Source of the DNA: Bogoriella caseilytica
GTDB taxonomy: Bacteria; Actinomycetota; Actinomycetes; Actinomycetales; Actinomycetaceae
Assembly (NCBI RefSeq): GCF_003752405.1
Contig: NZ_RKHK01000001.1
Span: 930,001-994,000 of the forward strand
Direction of reading: 5' to 3'
DNA length: 64,000 nt
In this document: positions 26,826 to 35,462 of the stretch, piece by piece
Layout of the letters: each line of letters starts with the position of its first letter
Position numbering within the stretch: position 1 is the first letter of the stretch
Translations under genes and position numbers: made by a program
The notes under the pieces: generated by a model
The model's input: the letters and a program-made list of their open reading frames with translations, nothing else
Told to the model about the DNA's origin: nothing
Database searches by the model: none

Positions 26826-28247
26826 TCATTCCCCGGTGACCGCCTCGTACTCATCGACCAGCCGCTGGCTGACCGTGAGCGTCGGGTACAGCACGGCCAG
26901 GGCCACCGCGGCGGCGACACCGAGATAGAGCACGGAGAGCCCCCAGGCCTCGGCGACCACTCCGCCGACCAGCGCGCCGGCCGGCGCGAGCCCGGACCCG
27001 AGCGTGCTCAGCGCACCCATCACCCGGCCCAGCACACGCTGAGGGGTGAGCCGCTGGAGGATCGTCATGAAGGTGATGTTGCCGACCATGTTGCCGAAGG
27101 CGAGGAAGGCCAGACTCATGGCCATCACGTACCACGTGGGCCAGAGCACTTGCGCCACGACCGCGACCGACAGTGAACCCCAGCCCAGGTAGGCCAAGGG
27201 CACCTCGGAGATGACCTGCTTCAGCCTGCCCACCGACAGCGCTCCCGCAACTGCACCCACGGCCTGCGCCGTGAGAAAGAAGGGGAATTGCGCCGCCGTC
27301 ACGCCGACCGGCGACTCCGGCCCCACCATCCAGAGCACGAAGACAGCCAGGTAGGCACTGGAAGCGAAGTTCGCAATCATCGCCATGATGATCACGGGCC
27401 GCAGCGCACGGTGGGTGAGCACGAAGCGGAAGCCGGAAGTCAGCGTGGCCCACCGTGATTCCGTGCCGACCTCCTCCGAGGGCGGCACCCGGAAGTCACG
27501 GCCGCGCAAGCCCAGCCACAGCACGAGCGCCCCCGCGAGGGTCAGCGCGGCAGGCACACCCAGCAGCCAGACCGAACCGAGCAGCACCAGCGCCGCAGCA
27601 ATCGGCGCCCCCACGAACTCGGCGAAGGCCAGCCCGACGGCTTCCTCACGGCTGTTCGCCCGCGCCAGGTGCTCGCGGCGGACCAGCTGCGGGGTGATGG
27701 TCCGCGCCGCGGTGGTGGAGAGTTCAGAGATGGTGCCGAAGGCGAAGGCGAAGAGCACGAGCACCCAGATGCTCAACCCTCCCACCAGGGCCAGCACCGC
27801 GCCGCCGAACAGCAGCACCGACCGCGCGACCAGCGCCACGAGACGGGCGCGGCGCCGATCCGTGCGATCCACGATCAATCCGATCACCACACCGAAGAGG
27901 AGTGCGGGGAGCGCCATGGCCGTGCGGATCCAGGAGATCTCCTGCGGGGAGTCGGTCAGCGAGGCCGCAATCAGCGGCACCCCCGCGATGAAGACGCCCA
28001 TCGCCGCCGCGGTGAAGGCGAAGGAGCTGAGCGAGACCCGGAACGGGCGCCCCAGCGGCCCGCCGTCGTCGACCTTCCCGGCCGTAGCGGAGGTCGTGGC
28101 GATCTCCGGCTCAGCGGGACCGGGGAGTCTCTGCGCGTCCGCGCTCATGCTGCCACCACCGGCGCCCGCCGCCACATCGAGCGCCGCACCCCCGTGCGCT
28201 CCGGACCGTGAGCCACCGTGCGGCGGCCGCTGTTCCTGCTTTCCCAT
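26826..28247 (-). CDS. MFS transporter, divergent from an ArsR-like regulator
   Basis: Predicted 12-helix MFS exporter of 473 aa with a Gly/Ala-rich, probably disordered N-terminus of about 65 residues. The motif-A region reads GLIVDRTDRRRARL. MFS_3-type drug exporters are the closest recognisable group. The start ATG at 28247 has GGGAG eight bases upstream. The divergent winged-helix gene at 28422 and three TGCAAAG boxes between them suggest that the pump is the regulator's target. Confidence 0.88.
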   Translation of the reverse strand: MGKQEQRPPHGGSRSGAHGGAALDVAAGAGGGSMSADAQRLPGPAEPEIATTSATAGKVDDGGPLGRPFRVSLSSFAFTAAAMGVFIAGVPLIAASLTDSPQEISWIRTAMALPALLFGVVIGLIVDRTDRRRARLVALVARSVLLFGGAVLALVGGLSIWVLVLFAFAFGTISELSTTAARTITPQLVRREHLARANSREEAVGLAFAEFVGAPIAAALVLLGSVWLLGVPAALTLAGALVLWLGLRGRDFRVPPSEEVGTESRWATLTSGFRFVLTHRALRPVIIMAMIANFASSAYLAVFVLWMVGPESPVGVTAAQFPFFLTAQAVGAVAGALSVGRLKQVISEVPLAYLGWGSLSVAVVAQVLWPTWYVMAMSLAFLAFGNMVGNITFMTILQRLTPQRVLGRVMGALSTLGSGLAPAGALVGGVVAEAWGLSVLYLGVAAAVALAVLYPTLTVSQRLVDEYEAVTGE

Positions 28248-28301
28248 GCCGCGACTCCCTCCGTCGACGCGGCGACGCCGCGATCGCTACCAAGAACTAG
28301 T

Positions 28302-28383
28302 TGCAAAGCAATCTCTGTATGCATGTTGCAAAGATAGCTTTGCAGATCAGTCTTGGCAAGGGGGTTGGGTACACTCTGCAAAG
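28302..28383. promoter_or_regulatory. TGCAAAG operator boxes between MFS and ArsR-like genes
   Basis: TGCAAAG occurs at 28302-28308, 28327-28333 and 28377-28383, and its inverse CTTTGCA at 28338-28344. The middle pair forms a perfect TGCAAAG-N4-CTTTGCA palindrome. The start-to-start distances on one strand are 25 and 50 bp. The AT-rich boxes stand out in a GC-rich region and lie between the divergent start codons, so they probably bind the ArsR-like regulator. Confidence 0.75.
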
Positions 28384-28421
28384 AATGCTCTGGAAACCTT
28401 GCTCGGGAGAGTGGCCCTGAC

Positions 28422-29123
28422 ATGACCGGTGACGTCACCCCCGCCCCCTCGGACGCACCGCCCCCTGGGGCGAGCCCATCCGATACAGCACGTCGGCGGC
28501 GATCGGAGCCGCTCGCGCCCACCCTCGATGCGCAGAGCTTGAAAGCGCTGACACACCCGTTGCGCCAGGAGATCATCCGCTACCTCACCGACCACGAGGA
28601 GGCGACGTCCACCACCCTCGCCAAGGAGCTGGGTGAGTCCACCGGGCAGACGTCCTACCACCTGCGACAGCTCGCCAGACACGGCGTCATCACCGAGATC
28701 GAGGGCCGAGGCACCGGCCGCGAGCGCTGGTGGAAGATGGTCGGGTTCAGCACCACGCCGGAGTCCGTGCCCTCACTGGCACGCGACCCGTCGTTCCAGA
28801 TCATGGCGCACCAGTCGATCGCGAACCGCGCACTGGGCCTGCAGGACCTCCTCGAGCGGATCAGCGACGAGCCCGTCGCCTGGGCCCAGGCCACTCGCAT
28901 GAGCATGCTCTCGGCCCACTTGACCGTCGAGGAGATGGCCGCGATGTCCGAAGAGCTGACTGCGGTGGCCGAACGCCACATCGATGCGGCCCGCGACAAA
29001 CGGGCAGCGGGCGAGACCGACGGCCGGCGGCGCGTCCGGGCCCACATCGACGTCTTCCCGTTGCGCCGCGAACCCGGCGACGACCCCGGTGGAACCGCAG
29101 AGACTGGGACGGAGCCTCAGTAG
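28422..29123 (+). CDS. ArsR-like winged-helix transcriptional regulator
   Basis: Regulator of 233 aa. A disordered, Pro-rich N-terminus (about 35 residues) is followed by an ArsR-type winged helix (LKALTHPLRQEIIRYL, then STTLAKELGESTGQTSYHLRQLARHGVI) and a helical C-terminal domain of about 120 residues that may sense a ligand. No metal-binding Cys cluster is visible, so this is not a typical metalloregulator. It is divergent from the MFS gene with shared TGCAAAG boxes. The last 7 bp overlap the convergent PPOX gene. Confidence 0.87.
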   Translation: MTGDVTPAPSDAPPPGASPSDTARRRRSEPLAPTLDAQSLKALTHPLRQEIIRYLTDHEEATSTTLAKELGESTGQTSYHLRQLARHGVITEIEGRGTGRERWWKMVGFSTTPESVPSLARDPSFQIMAHQSIANRALGLQDLLERISDEPVAWAQATRMSMLSAHLTVEEMAAMSEELTAVAERHIDAARDKRAAGETDGRRRVRAHIDVFPLRREPGDDPGGTAETGTEPQ

Positions 29124-29503
29124 CTCGCACGCATCGCACGATCGGGCCGCACGAGAAAGGCGACCCGATCGGTGCGCAGGGGATACGGGCCGCCCAGGTA
29201 CTTCTGGGCAATCCGATCGATCACGGCCCAACCCGCCGCACCGTCCACCCTCTCGACAACCGTGCCGCGCACCATGACCATCGTTGCGGCATCGCGGGGG
29301 TCGGTCGCAGAGATCGCCACCCGCGGTTCAGCGGCGATGTTGACGGCTTTCTGCGATCCCGGGGCCGTCAGGAATGCCAGGTACTCACCTTCGAGGCCGA
29401 CCCAGAGCGGCACACTGTGGGGCGCGCCGTCCGGCATGACCGTGGCCAGCGCCGCAATCACCGGCTGCTCAAGAACTCGCCGGACGTCGCTCGGCAGAGT
29501 CAT
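29117..29503 (-). CDS. PPOX-class F420-dependent oxidoreductase
   Basis: Small split-barrel flavin/deazaflavin protein of 128 aa with the family pattern IAALATVMPDGAPHSVPLW near the N-terminus and TAPGSQKAVNIAAEPRVAIS in the middle. Actinobacterial relatives use coenzyme F420 to reduce diverse substrates. It is the last gene of a three-gene operon and overlaps the YciI-like gene by 4 bp. The substrate is unknown, and F420 rather than FMN dependence is inferred from the family. Confidence 0.85.
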   Translation of the reverse strand: MTLPSDVRRVLEQPVIAALATVMPDGAPHSVPLWVGLEGEYLAFLTAPGSQKAVNIAAEPRVAISATDPRDAATMVMVRGTVVERVDGAAGWAVIDRIAQKYLGGPYPLRTDRVAFLVRPDRAMRASY

Positions 29504-29847
29504 CCGTCCATCGCCGGGCGCACCTCGATGCTGCCGTACTCGGCGGTCGGCATGTTCCGCGCGAGCGCCACGGCCGCCTCGTCACTCTCGACGGCGATGG
29601 CATGGACGGCAAAGAGGATCTCCTCGCCCGGAGCCCAGGCTCGCTCGCCATCGGGGCCCACGGCCGCCCCGACCAGGACGCCGCGATCCGCGATGGCGTA
29701 TCCGCCGACCAGAACGCCGGAGCTCCGGAGCTCGGCATCGACCGCCGCCCACTGCCGCATCTCCTCCTCGTGCTCGGCACTGCCCGGCTGCGGCCCCGTA
29801 CCGGGGCGGTAGCGGTGGATGAGGAGGTGGGTCGCTTCAGTCATCAT
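29500..29847 (-). CDS. YCII-related (DGPF-type) protein
   Basis: Small ferredoxin-like-fold protein of 115 aa. The pattern of an early hydrophobic strand (HLLIHRYRPG), a short helix (MRQWAAVDAELRSSG), VLVGGYAIADRG and a C-terminal IEVRPAMDG strand fits YciI/DGPFAETKE-type proteins found next to sigma or HxlR regulators. Function is unknown. It overlaps both neighbours by 4 bp, so the three genes are tightly coupled. Confidence 0.85.
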   Translation of the reverse strand: MMTEATHLLIHRYRPGTGPQPGSAEHEEEMRQWAAVDAELRSSGVLVGGYAIADRGVLVGAAVGPDGERAWAPGEEILFAVHAIAVESDEAAVALARNMPTAEYGSIEVRPAMDG

Positions 29848-30377
29848 CGTCCTTCCGTGCGGTAGTGCAGGGTGATGAGGTCGCCGTGACGGCTGACGTC
29901 GGTGAGGTGGAGGTTGTGGCGGCCGGTGGCGCCGCGGAATCGCACGCCGTCACCGAGCAGGACCGGTGCGATGTGCACGACGATCTCGTCGATCAGGCCT
30001 GCCTCCAGGCACTGCCGGGCGACGTCGGCACCGATGAGGAGCACGCCGTGCCCCGCAGCGGCGCGACGCGCCTCGGCAATCACCGGGCGCACGTCGCCGG
30101 AGCGGACCGCGATGGTCTCCGGGACCTCGACTGGCCGATGGGTGAGCAGGAACTGCGGGCCGGACCACGCGCCGTCGAGTACATCGCGGCCATCGCGGCT
30201 GCCCACCTCGAAGCTCCGTCGTCCGGCGACCACGGCGCCCGTCCGCTCCCCCACGCCGTCACCACCCGGATCCGACGCGTCGACGAAGTCGAAGACCCAG
30301 CTCATGTCATCACCGGGTGCGGCAATGTACCCATCGAGCGACATGGTCACGTGCCACAGCACGGGAGAGTGAGACAT
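29844..30377 (-). CDS. dihydrofolate reductase-like (RibD C-terminal) protein
   Basis: NADPH-dependent reductase fold of 177 aa, with MSLDGYIAAPGDDMSWV at the start, a central GRRSFE loop and GVLLIGADVARQCLEAGLIDEIVVHIAPVLLG, all typical of the DHFR-like RibD_C family. These proteins are not true folate reductases, and the substrate is unknown. It is the first gene of the operon with the YciI-like and PPOX genes, divergent from hxlR. Confidence 0.88.
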   Translation of the reverse strand: MSHSPVLWHVTMSLDGYIAAPGDDMSWVFDFVDASDPGGDGVGERTGAVVAGRRSFEVGSRDGRDVLDGAWSGPQFLLTHRPVEVPETIAVRSGDVRPVIAEARRAAAGHGVLLIGADVARQCLEAGLIDEIVVHIAPVLLGDGVRFRGATGRHNLHLTDVSRHGDLITLHYRTEGR

Positions 30378-30406
30378 CGGAACTCCTGAGGGACGTCACG
30401 GTAAGA

Positions 30407-30421
30407 CGGACGAGCCGTCCG
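30407..30421. promoter_or_regulatory. palindrome CGGACG-AGC-CGTCCG
   Basis: Perfect 6-3-6 inverted repeat about 30 bp upstream of the DHFR-like start and 156 bp upstream of the hxlR start. Could be an operator or an RNA hairpin in the leader. Confidence 0.4.
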
Positions 30422-30446
30422 CATCAACCCATCGACTGATTGCGTT

Positions 30447-30498
30447 ATGCAACTGGTTTCAGCACCATAGCGCTCACCGGAGGTAGAATGCAACTGGT
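30447..30498. promoter_or_regulatory. direct repeats ATGCAACTGGT upstream of hxlR
   Basis: The 11-mer ATGCAACTGGT occurs at 30447-30457 and 30488-30498, 41 bp apart (about four helical turns, same face), followed both times by T/C-T. It is AT-richer than its surroundings and sits between the divergent hxlR and DHFR-like genes. Likely HxlR binding sites. Confidence 0.6.
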
Positions 30499-30562
30499 CT
30501 GGCCGGCAGGGAGCCACGGGGAGGCGGCCCTTCCGGCAGCACCTTCTAGTCAGGAGAAGGAC

Positions 30563-31051
30563 GTGGCAGCAATGCAGCGCTCAGGGTGCCCGATCAATCT
30601 CTCCCTCGAGGTCATCGGCGACACCTGGTCCCTGCTCGTCATCCGTGACGTCATGTTCGGCAACCGCCGGCACTTCCGCGAACTCCTCACCGCCTCCGAG
30701 GAAGGCATCGCCTCGAACATCCTCACCGACCGCCTGCGCCGCCTGCAGTCCGCCGGGTTGCTGTCGAAGGCGCCCGACCCTCGCCATCGCCAGCGCCAGA
30801 TCTACAGCCTCACCGAAGCCTCGATCCAGCTCGTGCCGGTACTGGCAGCCCTGGGAGCCTGGGGGGCCGCACATCTACCGGCCACTCCCGAGCTGAGCAT
30901 CCGGGCGACCATCCTGGGCGCAGGCGGGCCATCCATGTGGGCGGACTTCATGGATGAGCTGCGCGAGCTGCACCTGGGGATCGCCCGGCCGGAGGGAGCC
31001 GGTTCTGTCATGGAGCAACTCGAAGCCGCCTACCAGGCCGCTCTCTCCTGA
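30563..31051 (+). CDS. HxlR-family transcriptional regulator
   Basis: Winged-helix regulator of 162 aa. It has the conserved Cys near the N-terminus (RSGCPINLSLEVIGDTWSLLVIRD) that acts as a redox or electrophile sensor in HxlR/HypR/QorR proteins, then FRELLTASEEGIASNILTDRLRRLQSAGLL as the HTH. The GTG at 30563 was chosen because AGGAGA lies five bases upstream; the ATG at 30572 is possible. It probably controls the divergent three-gene reductase operon. Confidence 0.87.
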   Translation: MAAMQRSGCPINLSLEVIGDTWSLLVIRDVMFGNRRHFRELLTASEEGIASNILTDRLRRLQSAGLLSKAPDPRHRQRQIYSLTEASIQLVPVLAALGAWGAAHLPATPELSIRATILGAGGPSMWADFMDELRELHLGIARPEGAGSVMEQLEAAYQAALS

Positions 31052-31074
31052 CTTTCCGAACGGGCACCGAGCCC

Positions 31075-31113
31075 AGCCACTCGGAGCAGCCACTCGGAGC
31101 AGCCACTCGGAGC
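31075..31113. repeat. three tandem copies of a 13-bp unit
   Basis: AGCCACTCGGAGC is repeated three times without gaps (31075-31087, 31088-31100, 31101-31113) just after the hxlR stop. Intergenic; no function can be assigned. Confidence 0.8.
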
Positions 31114-31145
31114 TCCCGCCCGCCACGACCCCGACACGCCTCAGC

Positions 31146-31184
31146 GGGGAGACAAAGTGGCGCCTGGTGACACTTTGTCTCCCC
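31146..31184. repeat. perfect 14-bp inverted repeat (hairpin) before the DUF1353 gene
   Basis: GGGGAGACAAAGTG (31146-31159) pairs perfectly with 31171-31184, leaving an 11-nt loop. It lies between hxlR and the DUF1353 gene and could terminate hxlR, although no T-run follows, or be a small mobile palindrome (REP/MITE-like). Confidence 0.7.
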
Positions 31185-31218
31185 AATCAGCCGGGCTCGA
31201 CCTCGTAGGCTCGGAGAC

Positions 31219-31977
31219 ATGCCTCGGGGGAGCTTCTACGACATCGGCGACGGCGGACCTCTGCGTGTGGAGCTGCAGAGCGTGGACGGCCGGGACTTCA
31301 CCATGCTCCGCCCCTTTGCCTATCGCAGCGCCGATTTCGCCGAACCCTGGGTCATCCCGGACGACCTCGCCACCTTCAGCACCGATCTGGCGTCGGTACC
31401 CAAGATCTTCACCTGGCTGGTTCCGAGAGCGGGGATCTTCACTCCGGCAGCTCTCCTGCATGACGCACACGTGGGAGGCCACTACCGCGGCCCACGAATC
31501 GAGCGCATCGAGTCCGACCAGATCTTCCGCGAGGCCATGATCGTGCTCGGAACCGGCCGCGTGCGCGCCTGGATGATGTGGGCCGCCGTGGTCATGGCGA
31601 CCATGTGGACTTCCCGCCGCTGGGGCTGGCGCCTCCCGCTCGTGGGGGTGCTCGCGACCATCGGTACGCTGGGCACGCTGTCCACACTGGATCTCCTGGG
31701 CGTCACCAGTCTGCTGCCCTGGCTGGGGCAGCAGCACCTCTGGACCGATCTGCTGATCGGGGCCGGCGCCGCCATCGTCATTCCGGCACTCCTGTCCTTG
31801 ACCTGGGGGCGGCTCTGGGCGGCCGGCGCCATCACCGGCATCGCCTTCGCCTTCCTGCTGCACGTGACCGTGCTCCTCGCGGTGCTGACTGCGCTGTACT
31901 TGCTCGCCGAACGCCTCGTCAGTGGACCTCGAGCGGCGAGGGAAGGCCGCGCCCCGGCGAGCCCACCGGCGCACTGA
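31219..31977 (+). CDS. DUF1353 domain protein with C-terminal membrane helices
   Basis: A 252-aa protein. The first about 110 residues form a DUF1353 domain, with the signature STDLASVPKIFTWLVPRAG and the His-Asp in ALLHDAHVGG; this domain is best known from phage proteins and resembles a hydrolase-like pocket. Four or five hydrophobic helices follow (about 117-235) with a charged tail. The combination with a membrane region is unusual. The ATG at 31219 was taken as the first plausible start. No phage genes are adjacent. Confidence 0.75.
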   Translation: MPRGSFYDIGDGGPLRVELQSVDGRDFTMLRPFAYRSADFAEPWVIPDDLATFSTDLASVPKIFTWLVPRAGIFTPAALLHDAHVGGHYRGPRIERIESDQIFREAMIVLGTGRVRAWMMWAAVVMATMWTSRRWGWRLPLVGVLATIGTLGTLSTLDLLGVTSLLPWLGQQHLWTDLLIGAGAAIVIPALLSLTWGRLWAAGAITGIAFAFLLHVTVLLAVLTALYLLAERLVSGPRAAREGRAPASPPAH

Positions 31978-32008
31978 CCCGGTGCGGGCATGCCTTAGGT
32001 TGTCGGGC

Positions 32009-33226
32009 ATGCCCCGTGCGCCTGACGACGAGCCTGCCCGGCCACACGAGGGCGCCACTCCCCCGGTCCGATCTGTCCCAGGGCTCGCCGCCGCCATGGC
32101 GGTGGCCATGGGAGCGGGCCCCCTGATCGTCTACTCGATCTCCACACTCAGCCCGGTGCTGGTGCGCGACCTCGGCCTGAGCAGCACTCAGTACGGCGCG
32201 CTGGCCACGATCAACTTCGCCGCCGCCGCCCTCGCCTCACGTCAAGCAGGACGCATCGTGGACACCACCGGCGTCCGGGTCATCATGTGGTGGCTCATCC
32301 TCGGAGCAGCCGGCGCGGTCCTGGCTGCGGCCGCCGCGCCCGGCTACGCCGTCCTGCTCATGGCCGTGACCGCCTCCGGCATCCTGACGGCCCTGTCCAA
32401 CCCGGTGACCAACCGCCTGGCGGCCCACCGGATCCCGTTGCCGCATCGCGGCATGGTCATGGGGGTCAAACAATCCGGCGTGCAGATGTCACAGGCCGCC
32501 GCGGGACTCGCACTCCCGGCCCTGGCCGTCCTGGCGGGATGGCGCGGAGCCTTCGCCGTCATCGCGGGCGGCTGCCTGCTCATCGGCGTGCTACTGGTGG
32601 CGCGCTACGTCCCGCATGAAGCTCCGGCCGCGCGCCTCCCGAAGTCGGCCGGGACCCACGTGCCCGCCCCGGTGTGGTGGCTGACCGCCTTCCTCTTCCT
32701 CACCGGCGCCGCGCTGCAGGGCGTGAACTTCTACCTCCCGCTCTACGGCTATCAGCAACTCGGTCTCCCACTGGGCACTGCGGGTCTGCTCGCCGCCGTG
32801 GTGGGCACCGTCGGAGTGATCGCCCGCATCGGCTGGGGTGCGCTCTCCTCGCGCCTGAGCGGCACGACGGCACTGGTGATCGTCTCCCTCGGCGGCGCTG
32901 TCTCGATGTCGTTGATCCTCCTCGCCCAGCACATCCATCCCGGTCTGGTCTGGGCCGGGGCGATCCTGCTCGGTGCCACGGGCATCTCCGCGAACGTCGT
33001 GGTGATGGTCGACGTGCTGCGGGTCGTCGGCCCGGAGGCCGTCGGTCGCGCCTCAGGCCTGGTGGCCCTCGGGATGTACCTCGGCTTCGCGATGGGGCCG
33101 GTGAGCGTCGGCGCGATCGTCGACGCTCTTGGCAGTTACACCTGGGCGTGGGCGGCACTGGTCGCGCTGTACGTCCTGGCGGCGGCCACCGCCGGAGGCC
33201 GGGCCCGCTCCGCCCGGGCGGCGTAA
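32009..33226 (+). CDS. MFS transporter (CynX/NarK-like group)
   Basis: Predicted 12-helix permease of 405 aa. The first half contains RQAGRIVDTTGVRVIMWW in the motif-A position and the GVKQSGVQMSQAAAGLALP helix typical of cyanate/nitrate-type MFS carriers. The substrate is unknown. The start ATG at 32009 follows an intergenic gap of 31 bp from the DUF1353 gene, so the two may share a transcript. Confidence 0.87.
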   Translation: MPRAPDDEPARPHEGATPPVRSVPGLAAAMAVAMGAGPLIVYSISTLSPVLVRDLGLSSTQYGALATINFAAAALASRQAGRIVDTTGVRVIMWWLILGAAGAVLAAAAAPGYAVLLMAVTASGILTALSNPVTNRLAAHRIPLPHRGMVMGVKQSGVQMSQAAAGLALPALAVLAGWRGAFAVIAGGCLLIGVLLVARYVPHEAPAARLPKSAGTHVPAPVWWLTAFLFLTGAALQGVNFYLPLYGYQQLGLPLGTAGLLAAVVGTVGVIARIGWGALSSRLSGTTALVIVSLGGAVSMSLILLAQHIHPGLVWAGAILLGATGISANVVVMVDVLRVVGPEAVGRASGLVALGMYLGFAMGPVSVGAIVDALGSYTWAWAALVALYVLAAATAGGRARSARAA

Positions 33227-33378
33227 GGGCTTCTGGCTGGCACTCTCGCGAACGCGCCACGAACTCGTGAGCACGCCACTCACGGGCACCCACCAGTAGC
33301 GCCATAGCGAGTAAGTGGCACGGTCGGCGGAAGCACTCGCCCCTCCTTGACTTCCCTCCGGACCCGGGTGCACTCTTA

Positions 33379-33390
33379 GTAAGCGCTTAC
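33379..33390. promoter_or_regulatory. LacI-type operator GTAAGCGCTTAC
   Basis: Perfect 12-bp palindrome with the central CG that marks LacI/GalR-family operators, 34 bp before the start of the substrate-binding protein gene. A TTGACT -35-like box is at 33347-33352. The lacI gene at 36278-37315, just beyond this ABC operon, is the obvious candidate regulator. Confidence 0.8.
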
Positions 33391-33423
33391 CGAACGCCCA
33401 ACTCACCCCTTTGGGAGAACGCA

Positions 33424-34500
<1,077 letters not shown>

Positions 34501-34514
34501 GAGAGCCTCAACCC

Positions 34515-35462
34515 ATGAACGCCAACCCCTCGACGACGAGGGCCGAGAGCATCTGGCAGCGCCGGCTGGCGCGTTCCGCGAAGCGGCTACCCGCCTGGGA
34601 GACTGTGGCCGCTCTGGCCGTCGGTGCCGTGCTGTGGGTGATCCTCGCCCACGTCACCCCGCCCTTCGTCCTGCCGCAGCTGGATGTCGCCATCGCCCGC
34701 GTCATCGAAGTCTTCACCGATGCTGACCAGCGGTGGAACTGGCTTGTGACGATTGGCCGGGTCATGCTCGGCCTGGTCTCGGCCTTCGTCGTCGGGGTGG
34801 TCGGCGGCTTGTTGATGGCACAGTCCAAGCGGCTGACCAATATCCTTATGCCCTACCTGCAGATTATCCAGGGCATCCCTTCTCTGGCCTGGGTGCTCAT
34901 CGCCGCTACGTGGTTCACCGAGGCGGAGGTGCGCATCTGGTTCCTCATGTTGATGGTGACCCTGCCCGGCTTCGTCTTCCAGACGCGCGACTCCTATCAG
35001 GCCATCCCGCAGGAGTTGCGCGATATGGCGAAGTCATTGCGGCCGCGCCGCTCCCGGCTCGACATGTTCCGCACGCTGACCCTGCCTGCCATCACTCCCG
35101 GCCTGCTCACCGCCTGGCGCGTGAACCTCGGCCTGGGAACGCGCGTGGTGATCATCGCCGAGTACGCCGGAACCACCATCGGAGTCGGCATCCAGATGCG
35201 CAGCGAGCAGGCGCTCCTGCGCATGGACGGCATCCTCGCGTGGACGGCCTCGCTGGTGATCTTCGTGCTCATCATCCAGTGGCTGATCGAGCGCGTGGAA
35301 CGGCACCTGCTGCGCTACCGCCCCGGTGCGAACACGGCCACCGCCACCGACGCGGACCAGCCGGACCAGCCGCTCCAGCCCGTGGGTGGCCCGGCCGGTT
35401 CGGATGCCGGCACGCCAGACCGCACCTCGCCCACCACCTTCGGCGGCGGGAGCTCGCGATGA
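34515..35462 (+). CDS. ABC transporter permease (SsuC/TauC-like)
   Basis: Membrane permease of 315 aa with about six helices, the BPD_transp_1 fold and an EAA-type loop (IPQELRDMAKSLRPRRSRLDMFRTLTLP) in the second half. The C-terminal about 45 residues are hydrophilic and Pro/Asp/Gly-rich, an extension not usual in the family. It starts 14 bp after the binding-protein gene and overlaps the ATPase gene by 4 bp (ATGA). Confidence 0.9.
   Translation: MNANPSTTRAESIWQRRLARSAKRLPAWETVAALAVGAVLWVILAHVTPPFVLPQLDVAIARVIEVFTDADQRWNWLVTIGRVMLGLVSAFVVGVVGGLLMAQSKRLTNILMPYLQIIQGIPSLAWVLIAATWFTEAEVRIWFLMLMVTLPGFVFQTRDSYQAIPQELRDMAKSLRPRRSRLDMFRTLTLPAITPGLLTAWRVNLGLGTRVVIIAEYAGTTIGVGIQMRSEQALLRMDGILAWTASLVIFVLIIQWLIERVERHLLRYRPGANTATATDADQPDQPLQPVGGPAGSDAGTPDRTSPTTFGGGSSR

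Noticed and set aside
31219-31977. Prophage remnant suggested by DUF1353
   Set aside because: A single domain with phage relatives but membrane-fused and flanked by normal metabolic genes, with no other phage trait.
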